64,000 bases of DNA from Trichoplusia ni (lineage: Eukaryota > Arthropoda > Insecta > Lepidoptera > Noctuidae): contig NC_039483.1 of assembly GCF_003590095.1 (NCBI RefSeq), forward strand, positions 7,378,001-7,442,000, given 5' to 3'. Below the pieces are notes generated by a model that did no database searches, had not been told where the DNA came from, and saw nothing but the letters and a program-made list of their open reading frames with translations. Made by a program: the position numbers and the translations under genes. This document shows positions 28,501 to 38,636 of this stretch, one piece after another. How positions within the stretch are numbered: position 1 is the stretch's first letter; each line of letters opens with the position of its first letter.

Positions 28501-29875
28501 CTTTGTCCTCAAGAGCACCAAAAGGTATTCCCGAATCATTTATGCGGTTTCTTTAAGCACGGGCTTTAAAACATCTGCCTATCGGGTGCAGTCGGGGGAG
28601 TAATTTTTCACCGTCAGACGTAAATTCGTACATCTGTCGGGCAGGTGGTTGGTACGTGCCGGCTATTGAAGGATTATGTCTTCATTGTATGGCTTTGATT
28701 AACAAATGTGTTTGTTCGAGCTCGCATTGTGAGTGTTGCTGTTTATATTTAGTTTTGTTTTATCAAGTCAAGTATAAACAAATCTATTTGTACAAAAATA
28801 TTGTGAGTTATCTTTTCACGTAGTAATTACATTTTAAGTAGATTCTATCTTCCATAACGTGCTCAAAATAATTCCGTTTGATCCCTGTTAAGAGCAACAC
28901 GCCAAAATATGTTCAAAGACAAATATCGTCCCATAATTTCCGTTTACACATTCGCCTCATATTAATATTCTTCGGTCGTTCGCAGCTATTAAACCGAGTC
29001 GAGTTTGCTCGATACGTTTTACTTAACAACTGTTTGAGTTACAATGTGTTAGCCGAAGCAAGTAACAGGCGATGCAGTAACAAATGCATATTGTGTTACA
29101 TTTCACCATTTACAGACCCTGTTTGAACTAGCTGCTAAGTTCCAGCGATGCGTAAAATTGTTATACTTTATTGCTCTGTTTGTTTTCGTCTTGAAGAAAC
29201 GTGTTATTATGTGAAACAAAACACTGCTCGGTCTATAGAGAAACTGTTCTCACTTTTTGTATGCTGTCGACGGAGACGTCTCAGTTAGAATGTATTGTAT
29301 TTTTTATTTTAAAACTGAGTTCAATGAGACTTTTGAATTGACACAAACATACTGAATCATTGGAGAAATTGTTAATGTTAGGGAGCTATTTATTTGTTTT
29401 AGTAGACACAAAGCTTATTTTGTTCATAGCTCGAAGAGTTTTGCTTTCTCAAAAGCTATTTTCGTCAAATCAACCCAGACAATATTCTGAACAGCTGCGC
29501 CTCGAGTAAGGATAGAGAAATTATGAAAACACCTAGAGAGTTGATAGTTATCTTAGATACTGATGTCGACTATCCCACAGTTGTCAGTACTAAGTCGGCG
29601 AAGGCGCAGGTTGCCGTAAAAGGCGACGACCGACTACGAGATACAGGCGATCATAATCGATGGAAAAACTCGGTCCTACGAGCCGGACTTGACCTCTTTG
29701 GAACTTAGGCACCCATTACAGTAAGCAAACCTATTTTAACGTGAAAAAAAATGAGGCAGATGCCTTTGTAAGATTATATCAAGCCTTGCAGGTTTACTGC
29801 AGAATAATGGATCTTAAATCGCAGTTGTAAAGAGGCTCGGTAAGATTGTGAGATTAAGAATCGTATGTATCACAG
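22593..29875. other. non-coding stretch with one perfect-loop hairpin
   Basis: AT-rich DNA. A strong hairpin lies at 26315-26360 and is listed separately. A good acceptor (TTTTGGGTGCGTTTCAG) ends at 27935 and is followed by a 38-codon open frame to 28049 with only a weak donor (GAG|GTTGGA); I leave this as a weak exon possibility. A 61-codon ATG-led frame at 29523-29708 is GC-richer than its surroundings but shows no domain. A 173-codon minus-strand frame at 27377-27898 starts at GTG and is not supported. Confidence 0.5.
26315..26360. repeat. 18-bp-stem hairpin with 10-nt loop
   Basis: GTCGCATAATAAGGTTGT (26315-26332) is the inverted complement of ACAACCTTATTATACGAC (26343-26360) with one mismatch, around the loop TGTATGTATT. 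It could be a tiny MITE remnant, a structured RNA element or a mutational palindrome. The stem is too short for a usual microRNA precursor. Confidence 0.8.
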
Positions 29876-29934
29876 AAGGGCCTCGGGATGCGCTTGCACA
29901 TCTGCCTGCCCACGTGCCGCCTGCGCCCGCGCAG
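29876..29934 (+). CDS. possible small GC-rich coding exon
   Basis: An acceptor-like GTATGTATCACAG ends at 29875. The next 19 codons, peptide KGLGMRLHICLPTCRLRPR, all end in G or C, which is extreme for this AT-rich region. The frame then reaches CGCAG|GTTTCT, a weak donor, leaving two bases (AG). Those two bases are phase-compatible with the candidate exon starting at 30676, giving ...LRPR-R-RRGTMPS. The weak donor and modest pyrimidine tract keep confidence low. On the minus strand the same DNA is also open and ends at a TAA, so the strand is uncertain. Confidence 0.2.
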
Positions 29935-30630
29935 GTTTCTCTTTAACTTTTTTTATTATCTCGATGAACGCATTCATCATTTACGGCAGATGCATACGGT
30001 AATAGCATGGGTACCTTGGGTAATTCATTCTTTAATTAAATTTCCTTCTCCCCTTTGTTTTGATTCCAATGTGTATTTTGTTTTGTCTTTGTTGTACCAT
30101 TAGGATTTATTTTTATGTTTAAAGCTTCCATTCCATTAGTTAGGTTGGTTGTCGTACGAGGCTCTTTGGCCTGAATTTGGGCGCACACATGTGCGGAACG
30201 AAGTCTGTTTTTTGTCAGTCGACATCTGAGGTCTATTTCGTAACATGTGCGAAATTTATGTCCCTCAACAGCAGCAACAGGATGTTCGGGATTGTAAGGA
30301 TTCTTGATCTATTCAACGTCTGACGTTTTTATAGCTTCATTTTTATTATTATGACGTGTCACAAGAACGGATCGCTCTTAAGTCGAATGCGACAATTTAC
30401 GGTATATTATGATGTCGTATATCGGCGCAGAACTGTGTAGACGAGAATATTAAATTTGGATTAATGATTAGTACTTCTGTAAACTACTTAAAGCGAAATT
30501 TGCTACTCGCTCGAAAGCTTTGTTAGTGTCTATTCAGAACATGTTATAAAGGGCTTTTCTTCTACAATTCGAGCCATGGGCATGCTTATAGCTTTGTTGT
30601 GTAACCTCTATGGTGGTGATTAAATCTCAC

Positions 30631-30747
30631 CATTATTATTAACTGGCTCCATTCAAACACCCACTGTCGTTCTAGGCGGCGCGGAACTATGCCGTCCACC
30701 CACAGCGGCTGGTCCCGTAGGCGCACCACGGTCACACACACAAGCCT
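30631..30747 (-). CDS. alternative minus-strand exon over the same GC block
   Basis: Read on the minus strand the block is open for 39 codons after a TAA and ends exactly at ATG|GTGAGA, a near-consensus 5' splice site whose first intron base is 30630. The peptide includes RLRDQPLWVDGIVPRRLERQ and WVFEWSQ. It lies downstream of the start site at 31351 on the same strand, so it could be the 3' part of a long, perhaps non-coding, first exon that splices to 10720. The acceptor is not clear: GCCTACGGGACCAG could serve. It competes with the plus-strand reading at 30676-30769. Confidence 0.22.
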
Positions 30748-30769
30748 TTATTCATATATCGAGGTCTAA
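30676..30769 (+). CDS. possible terminal exon with C-terminal -SYIEV
   Basis: A strong acceptor (CCCACTGTCGTTCTAG) ends at 30675. The first base completes a split codon, and the frame then runs 30 codons to a TAA at 30767-30769. The encoded tail is Ser/Thr/Arg-rich (MPSTHSGWSRRRTTVTHTSL) and finishes YSYIEV, a hydrophobic C-terminus of the sort that can bind PDZ domains. Two overlapping AATAAA signals follow at 30914-30923, so a 3' UTR of about 150 nt is possible. The tail would suit a receptor or channel C-terminus, but no homologue is recognised. The same DNA is open on the minus strand (30631-30747) with a very good donor, so only one of the two is likely to be real. Confidence 0.22.
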
Positions 30770-30911
30770 ACTCACTAGGTTCGATTGTTCGCGCTAACTC
30801 AACTCAAATTTACATTCGGAGAGTCAATGTCGCCTGACAGACACAAGGTCCGCCATTGTTTTGGCCGTTTTGGTGGTCCGGATGGAATATCACCGCGCTC
30901 ATTTGAATATT

Positions 30912-31118
30912 TTAATAAATAAACTGTGGCTCCTCGCCGAATCCTTTATCCCGTGCCAGATCTCCCGTGTGCTGCCACCACAAAATGTGTGAACGAATGG
31001 ATCGTGCGTCGTGCAAGCCAGGATCATTTGACCATCCAGGCAAATAACAGCATATCAACAGTGAGAGTGAACATATCCATAAGAACACATGCAAAAACTT
31101 ATTGGAAGACTTTACCAT
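30912..31118 (-). CDS. 68-residue frame with signal-peptide-like start
   Basis: An ATG at 31118-31116 opens 68 codons to a TAA. Residues 1-8 are polar and basic (MVKSSNKF) and residues 9-28 form a hydrophobic core (LHVFLWICSLSLLICCYLPG), as in a secretory signal peptide. A hydrophilic part follows with SIRSHILWWQHTGDLARDKG and ends FGEEPQFIY. It begins 233 nt downstream of the start site at 31351, in the right orientation. Against it: upstream ATGs at about 31148 and 31128 start an overlapping short frame, and no convincing donor lies inside it. It could be a small secreted protein, the 5' end of a spliced gene using a non-obvious donor, or an upstream frame in a 5' UTR. No family is recognised. 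Confidence 0.3.
   Translation of the reverse strand: MVKSSNKFLHVFLWICSLSLLICCYLPGWSNDPGLHDARSIRSHILWWQHTGDLARDKGFGEEPQFIY
30914..30923 (+). terminator. possible polyadenylation signal (two overlapping AATAAA)
   Basis: AATAAATAAA holds two overlapping AATAAA hexamers 145 bp past the stop of the plus-strand candidate exon 30676-30769. The hexamer is common in AT-rich DNA, so the value depends on that exon being real. Confidence 0.2.
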
Positions 31119-31319
31119 TAATTTTCATGTTACTATTCAAGAGGACCATCGGTTCGCTTTACAAAACTTTTAACCAAATAGTTTGTCACTAAAAACACAC
31201 TTTCATTGTAACAAAACGTCACTACACTGCAGATAATCCGATCCAATTGTTATTGGACTGCACTAAGTTTTGTCACAAGTTAATAAACACTCGTCTGATA
31301 CAAACAACCGAGAAGCGCG

Positions 31320-31353
31320 CGTCCGCTCTTGCGCTGAGCGATAGGTAGACTGA
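31320..31353 (-). promoter_or_regulatory. core promoter: Inr TCAGTC plus DPE GGACG
   Basis: On the minus strand GGTCAGTCTACC holds an arthropod initiator TCAGTC at 31353-31348, with A+1 at 31351. Counting from that A, positions +28 to +32 are GGACG (31324-31320), a full match to the DPE pattern RGWYV at the exact required spacing. No TATA box is seen at -30, as expected for a DPE promoter. It sits in the most GC- and CpG-rich patch of the window (about 31310-31420). It would drive minus-strand transcription through 31118 toward the coding exon at 10155-10720. Confidence 0.6.
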
Positions 31354-33828
31354 CCGGGTGACGCGGCGCGGTCGCGGAGCGGGCCGGGCCGGCGTGCCGC
31401 GCGGTAGCTCCCCCCTTCCCGCGCTGTCGCCAAACACTGCACCCCACAAATCCGACGATAGCTCGATGGAACTGTCGTCGTGACTCGGCAATAGATTAAA
31501 CCCACCTTTGTATGAATTTTCTTCTCGTTTTTATGCGGAGATTTCATTTGAGGTTCTGATTTGACAGACGCGGTTAGCTTATATGTGGGTGCTCGACAAC
31601 ATAGCCCTTGCGTAGCCGGCTTCACAATATAATAAACTAGGATTGTAAAATATTTACGTTACGATTCGAGACCGTTATCTGGCGTGTGGTACTCGACGTT
31701 GCAGCGGCGAGCGCATCGATAACGATGCGGACAACCACACTCCAACATAACACCATGAAAGATGATCTCATAGATTCATACAATGTGGGACACTAGTACC
31801 CAGATATGGATGATATTTTTCCAGATGTTAAATATCAAATAGCATGTCAACATGGACAAAGAAAGACATGAACTTGTATTGAACGCTCTTAAGATGGATG
31901 ATGCCCGATAATATTTCAAAAGTTGAAAGGTCCAATCAATAAATCATTATCCAAGTCGAAAGACCATCAATCGCGGATGACTTATTAAATATCGCTAAAG
32001 AATGCGATAAAAGTTATAATTATGCAGTTTTGTCAGATATGCAGCGTCGAACGTTAGCATCTCAGATTGCCGCGCTAATTTCACTTGATGAAGAGTTATC
32101 TCGCTCGACGCCTGCGGCCAATATTTCAATTCGAACCGATATTTTACTCCGATCGAGCTTTCGCGCAGACAGTCATTATAACCTTCGTGCGTTCATTTAT
32201 AATGAAGCTTTCTTTTGAAAACATCAAAACGTAGCCTGAGTTAGGTCCCGATTTTAATTAAATTTCAAGCAGATTCACTGGTTCCAGAAATGTTTCAACT
32301 TTCACGCCGAAAGGGAATCTTTCACTTAAGTAATTAGATACATAATCCTGTCCCGGGCACGGGTCGTACAGAAGCGATAAATTGTTAAACTAGTTTGGGA
32401 TCAGAGCCCGTCTATCAGCTCGGGGCTCTCTACTTTTAGTTTTATTTTCTGAATAAGTTCTGGGAAGGTCGGCCCTCAAGGACGTCTCGTCACGATTCTA
32501 CTTTGTTCGTATTATTAATATTATTTGATGGGCCAGACGTTGATATGAAAACTTGGGGTTTCGTGTGGGATTAACAGAAACGAGTTCTAATTAGTTCAGC
32601 AACTTGTGCTCCTTAAATTCAACTTTTGTAATTTATCTTATTAAAGTTGTTGTCGGTGTTAATAATGAAACATGGGTTTTGGCCAGGTTGTCGGGTGAGG
32701 GAATTGGAAATGAAACCATGGGTGTTTGCGAGATGTTTTGTAATGAAGGACTACTTCTTGAAGAAAGGTAATTAGCGAACGAAACGTTGTACCTGCGCCG
32801 ATGAAATGGATTGAGATACGTGTTTCGAGAAAATAAGATCGGATCGAACATTTTTGCAAGTTCAGGCTACTTTCTTACAAGATATTACAATTACGAAAAA
32901 ACTTGCAAATAGTAGAGAATTTTTCGTCATTCGTTTATTTTAAAGAATCATGAGGATTTATTGAGTACTTGAATTACGATTGTGAATGAATTGCACATTA
33001 ATTTCAAACTTGGTGTTCTTAAATTCGTACGTCTCTTCAATGTACTCGCTATTAAGACAAAGGTAATCGCAAGTCGCCGCAATTATAAAATTTTAATGTG
33101 TAGCCGTTTATTTTCCCAAATAAAATGAAATAAAAATAAAATCAGATTATTTTCTGTTTACGTTAAAATACTACAATTATGATTTTAATCCTTTTGCTCC
33201 TTGACTCAACATTTACATTCACTCACTCAATCACTTCAATCGATATTAAGATTAAGGTTTAAAATTCCAGTTCTCACGTTATAATTTGATCTTAAGATGC
33301 AATATTCTTTTTTAAGTACTATTATGCCCTTACAAAGAGTAAGGTTTCCGATTCAACTAAAATATTACTTAAATGGTAACATTTTACTGTTTTTGCAACA
33401 TTTAATTTACAAAGAACATACATTATACTTCTTACTATAAAACAGCGAATTATGTTAAAAGTTCACAAAACAAAATTTCGTAACACAAGAGTGATTTCTG
33501 ACAAATCATAATTAAGTTCATCTTTATACCGTTACTTCTAAAATCAATTACCATTTATTGAATTTGAGTATTTAATTATAATTGATTACATAATACGACC
33601 TAAGAAACGCCTACACTTCGCCCACCCAAGAAAGTTTAAATCTTCAACGTTTAATCAAAGTCCAAAATGGAGACATCATTCAAAATGGCTGCCGAATGAA
33701 ATGTCAATTGTCATGCAAGTACTCTCAACGTACAGACAATTAATCAATGTTTTTTTTTCTCAAAGTGTTATTGAAAACAAAACTATTTATAAGCATTTTG
33801 AATAGAAAACTATTTGAAAATCGTTTAC
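31354..33828. other. promoter-upstream DNA, no gene seen
   Basis: The CpG-rich patch ends near 31420. A short palindrome, CGCATCG-ATAA-CGATGCG, lies at 31712-31729 and contains a near match (CATCGATA) to the DREF site TATCGATA; it is about 360 bp upstream of the start site. A GC-richer block at 32030-32200 is open on the plus strand for 62 codons from an ATG-like point but has no other support. The rest is AT-rich. Confidence 0.5.
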
Positions 33829-33912
33829 CGAGGCGTCGTAAGAAAACCCGTTATTCCAATTGGTGTTCTCGGGAGTCCATGAGGTCTACCACCACTTAAA
33901 CTAAGACTGTAG
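33829..33912 (-). CDS. possible 84-nt cassette exon, unknown product
   Basis: On the minus strand a pyrimidine-rich acceptor (GGCATCTCACTTCCACAG) ends at 33913, and a donor CG|GTAAAC starts at 33828. Between them one base, 27 codons and two bases are open: YSLSLSGGRPHGLPRTPIGI then TGFLTTP. The length is a multiple of three and entry and exit phases match, so skipping it would keep the frame. No family is recognised. It lies upstream of the start site at 31351, so it would belong to another transcript or to one with a more distal promoter. The donor has A and C at +5 and +6, which is only moderate. Confidence 0.2.
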
Positions 33913-35340
33913 CTGTGGAAGTGAGATGCCGATATACGCCGTATAGCTCCGTCTTGTTTACACAACAGCAAACATTTAGAGGGACAGAAAGATGCAGAGA
34001 GATACAAAGAGCGCCTGTAGGCCTCGCCGTCTGACCATTCAATGCAATCGTTGACCAGAAAAAATATTATATGCAATACGCGTTTACAATACCGTCCCAT
34101 TTAAATCTTTTTTCGTTATTACTTGGTTACCATAACATTAATATGGTTTTGCAGTCATAAATAGTTACCGATAAGAAAAAAAAACACATATTATTAAAAA
34201 CTTGGATCTGATTGAATATTTTTGGGCGTTGTTCAATTATACATATTATAGTGTATTAATTTAATTATTATGGCAATGGGACGTAACATTTATAACAGGT
34301 TCCCGCCATATCCTCTGCCCGTGGCTTATCGATAATCTCGTAATTAATAGCTTATGTTAAAAGTATGTTTAAGTTCTGATGACCTCAAGCGACATCCAGT
34401 TTTTATAACGTCATATACACAAGATTGGTGATTTATTGTCTTAAATATTAATATAACAACATTATCTCTCGTCCGAAAATGTGATGAAATATTTTTGAAA
34501 TCTTGGCGTTCACGAATATAACAGTTCTTTTGCAATAACTTTAATTCAAAATTGACTTGATTCAAGGACGTAAAAAATCTAGACATAAGTACAAAAAAAG
34601 ACAAAAAAAATAGTGTAAAAATTATTGAATATTTTTTATAGGCATAATGAACCTACAAACGTGAACAGATTACAAAAAAAAACAGCTACTTGTCTGAAAG
34701 GACACATCTGTAAACACTTAAAAAATATTAACGGCTGTCAATACTACATTCGTGGCCATTTTCCCAAATTGGAGTGCCACTTAACATTTATAATTCGATC
34801 TTGTGATTTCATAAAAAGAATACAATAAATGGCGGCATTAACGGACATATTTCTTTTGGATTCGTTATTCAAAATGTCGAATTCTAATCGTCCACTTAAA
34901 ATGCAAAATAAACCTTTTTGAGAATGAATCTGATATAATCTTTATACTCGTAATATTCATGAATTAAATGTATTATTCTACTGTGCGATTAAAACAAAAT
35001 CATGTTATTTTGTCTTATTCGAGTTAAAAATGTATAATAGCTATATTCAAACAATCATGCCGTGAAAATATCTTTTGAACTATTCCATTTATTTTTTGCA
35101 ACAACTTGAATTTTTGATAACGATTTTGTCAATGTAAAACAAAGATAATATAAGTCTTTAAGTAGTGTTAAATAATGGGTTTTCGTAATAAATCACTCGA
35201 AACCAAAAAGGGGTTATTAACGACCAATAAAGACTTGAAAAAAGTACAATCGGGTAATAAAATGTGGTTTTTCAGTACCACTATGTATTAACCTGGTACT
35301 GGGGTATTATTCCTTGTCTTAAAGTAATAATGTTGCATTT
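33913..35340. other. non-coding stretch, nothing seen
   Basis: AT-rich DNA with poly-A and poly-T runs. Frames at 34344-34604 and 34625-34828 lack recognisable motifs and exon boundaries. Confidence 0.6.
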
Positions 35341-35391
35341 GCGGGAGAGAGATGCCGCTCTACACTTTGTAATGCGCCGTATCTTTCCCAC
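35341..35391. repeat. palindromic GCGGGA...TCCCAC repeat, copy 3
   Basis: GCGGGAGAGAGATGCCGCTC and GCCGTATCTTTCCCAC form the arms around TACACTTTGTAATGC. The tail TGGTGGTAGGGCCTCTGA follows after about 10 bp, matching the GGCAGGCCTCTGAG tail of the copy at 17863. This is among the clearest copies. Confidence 0.7.
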
Positions 35392-36644
35392 TTTATGCAC
35401 TGGTGGTAGGGCCTCTGATATAAATTAAATAATAATTAAAACGTCAAGTCCGCAATGTACGGGCGGCTTCATTAACAAGCCTTTTCCACATTATTTTTAT
35501 TTGGACGTTTTTTAATTGATCTCTCATTCAGCTGATTGTCCGTAATGGTTTTACTTGGCTTACTTAATTACGGCTCCATTTAAATTTGGACAGTGACGTT
35601 ACATTTTAATTGCAGATGGAAACGAAAGAAAGAAAAGAAAAGAAGACAGTAGAAAAAGACAGAAATACTATTTTTTTTACTGTTTATGCTGTTTTTAACT
35701 GTAATTATTTTCGAAGAAAATAAAGTTAATAACATACAGTTCTCTGTTCTAGTTCTGTTCCAGATTAACCACATGAAAATTCAGTTTATTGTACTTTATC
35801 TCAAAATATATTGAGGCATGACTATCAAACATTAGTATATTACACTCAACAGGTTTAAACTAATAACACAAATTGTTACCCATCACATAAAACACCGTGA
35901 TATCAATACACTGATAAAATAATCTGTGGTCTTCGTTACGCATTCCACAAAGCTTTCGTATCAACAAACAAAAATATAACCTAAAACCAACCTTATTTCT
36001 GGGCAATAGAGACGATAATATATCAAAATGTAAATGTTACAGTCACAATATGTTTGTTTCACTGCACACTTACGTTGTCAGAATATAAATAGGTGTTTAT
36101 TTTTAAACTTGCCTATGTAATGGCATTGATTGAAATTCAGTCAGCATTTAATTAGGTAATAGCAGGCTGTGAGCGTAGATAGACAGGTTAATGAACAAAC
36201 AAAATAAGCTAGATAGAGTTTAGCTTTAATGTTAATTCATGTCTATATGTTTGAAGTTGTGGCTTAGGGATGTTGCTATGCAACTTTTGAATATCTTTTT
36301 TTCTATATCAAATTTCATCAATTCTATCGGATTTTATAAATTAGGTGGCTCACATTAGGAAGCCGGTGTTATGGCGCAACTTTCAGACCCAGCAGTGGAT
36401 GCGATAGTCTGAACTATGACTAGGTTGATTGACAACAAAACTGATAATCACAACATTTGATAAGATGGTTAAGGAGACCTCCCGACTACCTCCTAAAGTG
36501 TTACAGTTATTTATTTATTTATGAAAAACACATAACATTTTACAAAATAGCTAAAAATCGCCAAACTGACGACAACTGCGTGTTAGTCATAATAGCCTTT
36601 ATTTATCGCCATAAAAACAAATTAAGTAGCTAATGAGTTGTATA

Positions 36645-36690
36645 AGCGAGACACTAAACTATGCGGTAGAGCACTATCTCACTTCCACAC
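36645..36690. repeat. palindromic repeat, copy 4 (decayed)
   Basis: GCGAGACACTAAACTATGCG then GTAGAGCACTATCTCACTTC match the inner arms of the family, with the outer left arm lost. A tail word ATGGTGGTAGACGCCTAC follows in the expected place. Confidence 0.5.
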
Positions 36691-38123
36691 ATAACAATAA
36701 TAGATGGTGGTAGACGCCTACTTACAGTATAAACGGGTCCATTGAGCTCAAGTTGCTTATGCCCATTTCAGATTAAAATAAACTACAAGATCTTTCTCAC
36801 CGCTTTAATCCTCGTTTCTCCTTTTTTGCGGAAAGCTTAACGTGCAACCTGTCATGTTTTTGAGCTAAAATGACTTAACGGCCTGACGATTGGAAGCCCA
36901 TTTTAAAAGTCCTTTTATGGAGTAAGTATCCTTATATGCTTAGAAATAAGGTGATATATCTTACTTGTGTCAACATATTATTTTATAATTATAATTTTTT
37001 TCATAAGAAAGGAAAAGAAATATTTTCGAAATAACGATTCCTATAAAGTGGTTTCTTAGGTTTACGCGAATGTTAAACATTGAAATGAAACTACTTTTAC
37101 GGATACTTGGATTGAAAACAAAAAAAAAACACCTATGTTAAACCTTATTTTTAAAGTTTTTTTCTTAATAATTTCTTCTTTAACCTAAACCCGAATATCG
37201 ATCACTTAAGTTATTACACGTACAGTTGCCCAATGATGGTAATTCGCAAAGCACATACCTACCGGGTGGTTTCGTATGTAAATGCGCTCTTCCTGCCTTC
37301 CAACGTCCAATTATTTGGACTGCTTCGCAAAACTGGTATTTAAGCGTCTGTCCGTGGTAAAAAATACTCTTAATGTCATTAATTAAGGTAGTTTCGAAGT
37401 ATTTGGTGGTTTCTGCAAGGATTGAAGTTGCTTGCAAGAATTAAGGCGTGTTTTTTTTTGTAATGGTGACATAATTATACGAAAAATTAGATCTCAGTTT
37501 TGGCCGGTGACTTAATAATATGTGATAAGTCTTTTCGTTATTAATTTATTTAATATTCTTATATGAATAATGATGTAATAATTTAGTTACTTTAAAAAAC
37601 CTCGTGACAGGTTGGATAGAGCTGCACATATAGACAATTAAGGTTCTACAATGCCTTTTTTGAGCTCAAACTGCCTATAATATCATCCAAGTGGATCAGC
37701 AAAGCTAGTGATTACGTAGCTTGAAACAATTTATTCAACAAATCATTTTTATAACTTTACTTGTCTAAAATTTCCAATATTTATATATCTCTTGGACTTT
37801 GCTTGACAATTGCGTATAAAACAGAGCATTACACAACGGTAGCTGATAAGGCATACGGTGCCGGCTCGTCTGCAAACAAACTGTTTACACAATATATTGA
37901 GCAACAATCGGTACTCCATGATTGATCGATATCCCACTGTTATCATTGTTCTGATAGTAATATCGAGTATCGATTACCTGTTTATCGATATTCTTTTTAC
38001 CTGATACCTTTAGTGAGACCGCAAGACAATAGGTGAGACACGATTTTGAACCTTATTGATAGGTGCAAGAAGTAATTTTGGCATAACGTGATTTAATTTC
38101 AACATGACCGTCATCGTCCGGCC

Positions 38124-38173
38124 GTGAAAGAGAAAGGTAATACCAGTTAGTATAGCCCCATCTCTCTTTATCA
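38124..38173. repeat. GTGAAAGAG...CTCTTTATCAC palindromic repeat
   Basis: GTGAAAGAGAAAGG and CCATCTCTCTTTATCAC are imperfect inverted complements about 50 bp apart overall. Length and arm sequence suggest a diverged member of the palindromic family, though the CTCTAC core is missing. Confidence 0.4.
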
Positions 38174-38510
38174 CTGTTCCTTTTTTATAGTCATAATACC
38201 TACCTACTTGTTATTAAATAACGTTTGTTATAATGATAATTAAAGATGTTATTGTAGTTATTTGTTTACAACGATGAAAATGATGTGTAAAGTTAAAGGT
38301 GATTTTATTACAACAAAATGTTTTTATTGAATTGTTTATGTAAAACAACAATATTGTTCTTTTAAAGTTATTCAACTTCTGATAACAAATATATGAGTTG
38401 AGTTTTTGACCTTCATTTTGCTTATTGAACTGTTATTGTATCAGCGTTTAACTTCTTTTGTTTTTTCAATACAACTCCCACAATGATCAATTTTATCCTT
38501 GAGTCGTTAC

Positions 38511-38636
38511 GTGCACAAAGACACCGGACTCAGAATAAGCATTCGTGGATCACACAAACGCTTGTCTTACGCGGATGGTAGTCGCGCATGGTGGGTTTGG
38601 CGTGGTGACTTCAACCACTCAGATATCCGAGCTGTC
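38511..38636 (-). mobile_element. tRNA-derived SINE (family 1), reverse copy
   Basis: On the minus strand the order is ATATCTGAGTGGTTGAAGTC (A-box-like head), GCGCGACTACC, TAAGACAAGCGTTTGTGTGA, ATTCTGAGTCCGGTGTCTTT. The same order of blocks is found at 16251-16375 and 22452-22592. The B box is degraded. Confidence 0.65.

Noticed and set aside
31263..31625. 120-codon frame on the minus strand over the CpG patch
   Set aside because: It begins at GTG and spans the predicted start site; open because the patch is GC-rich.
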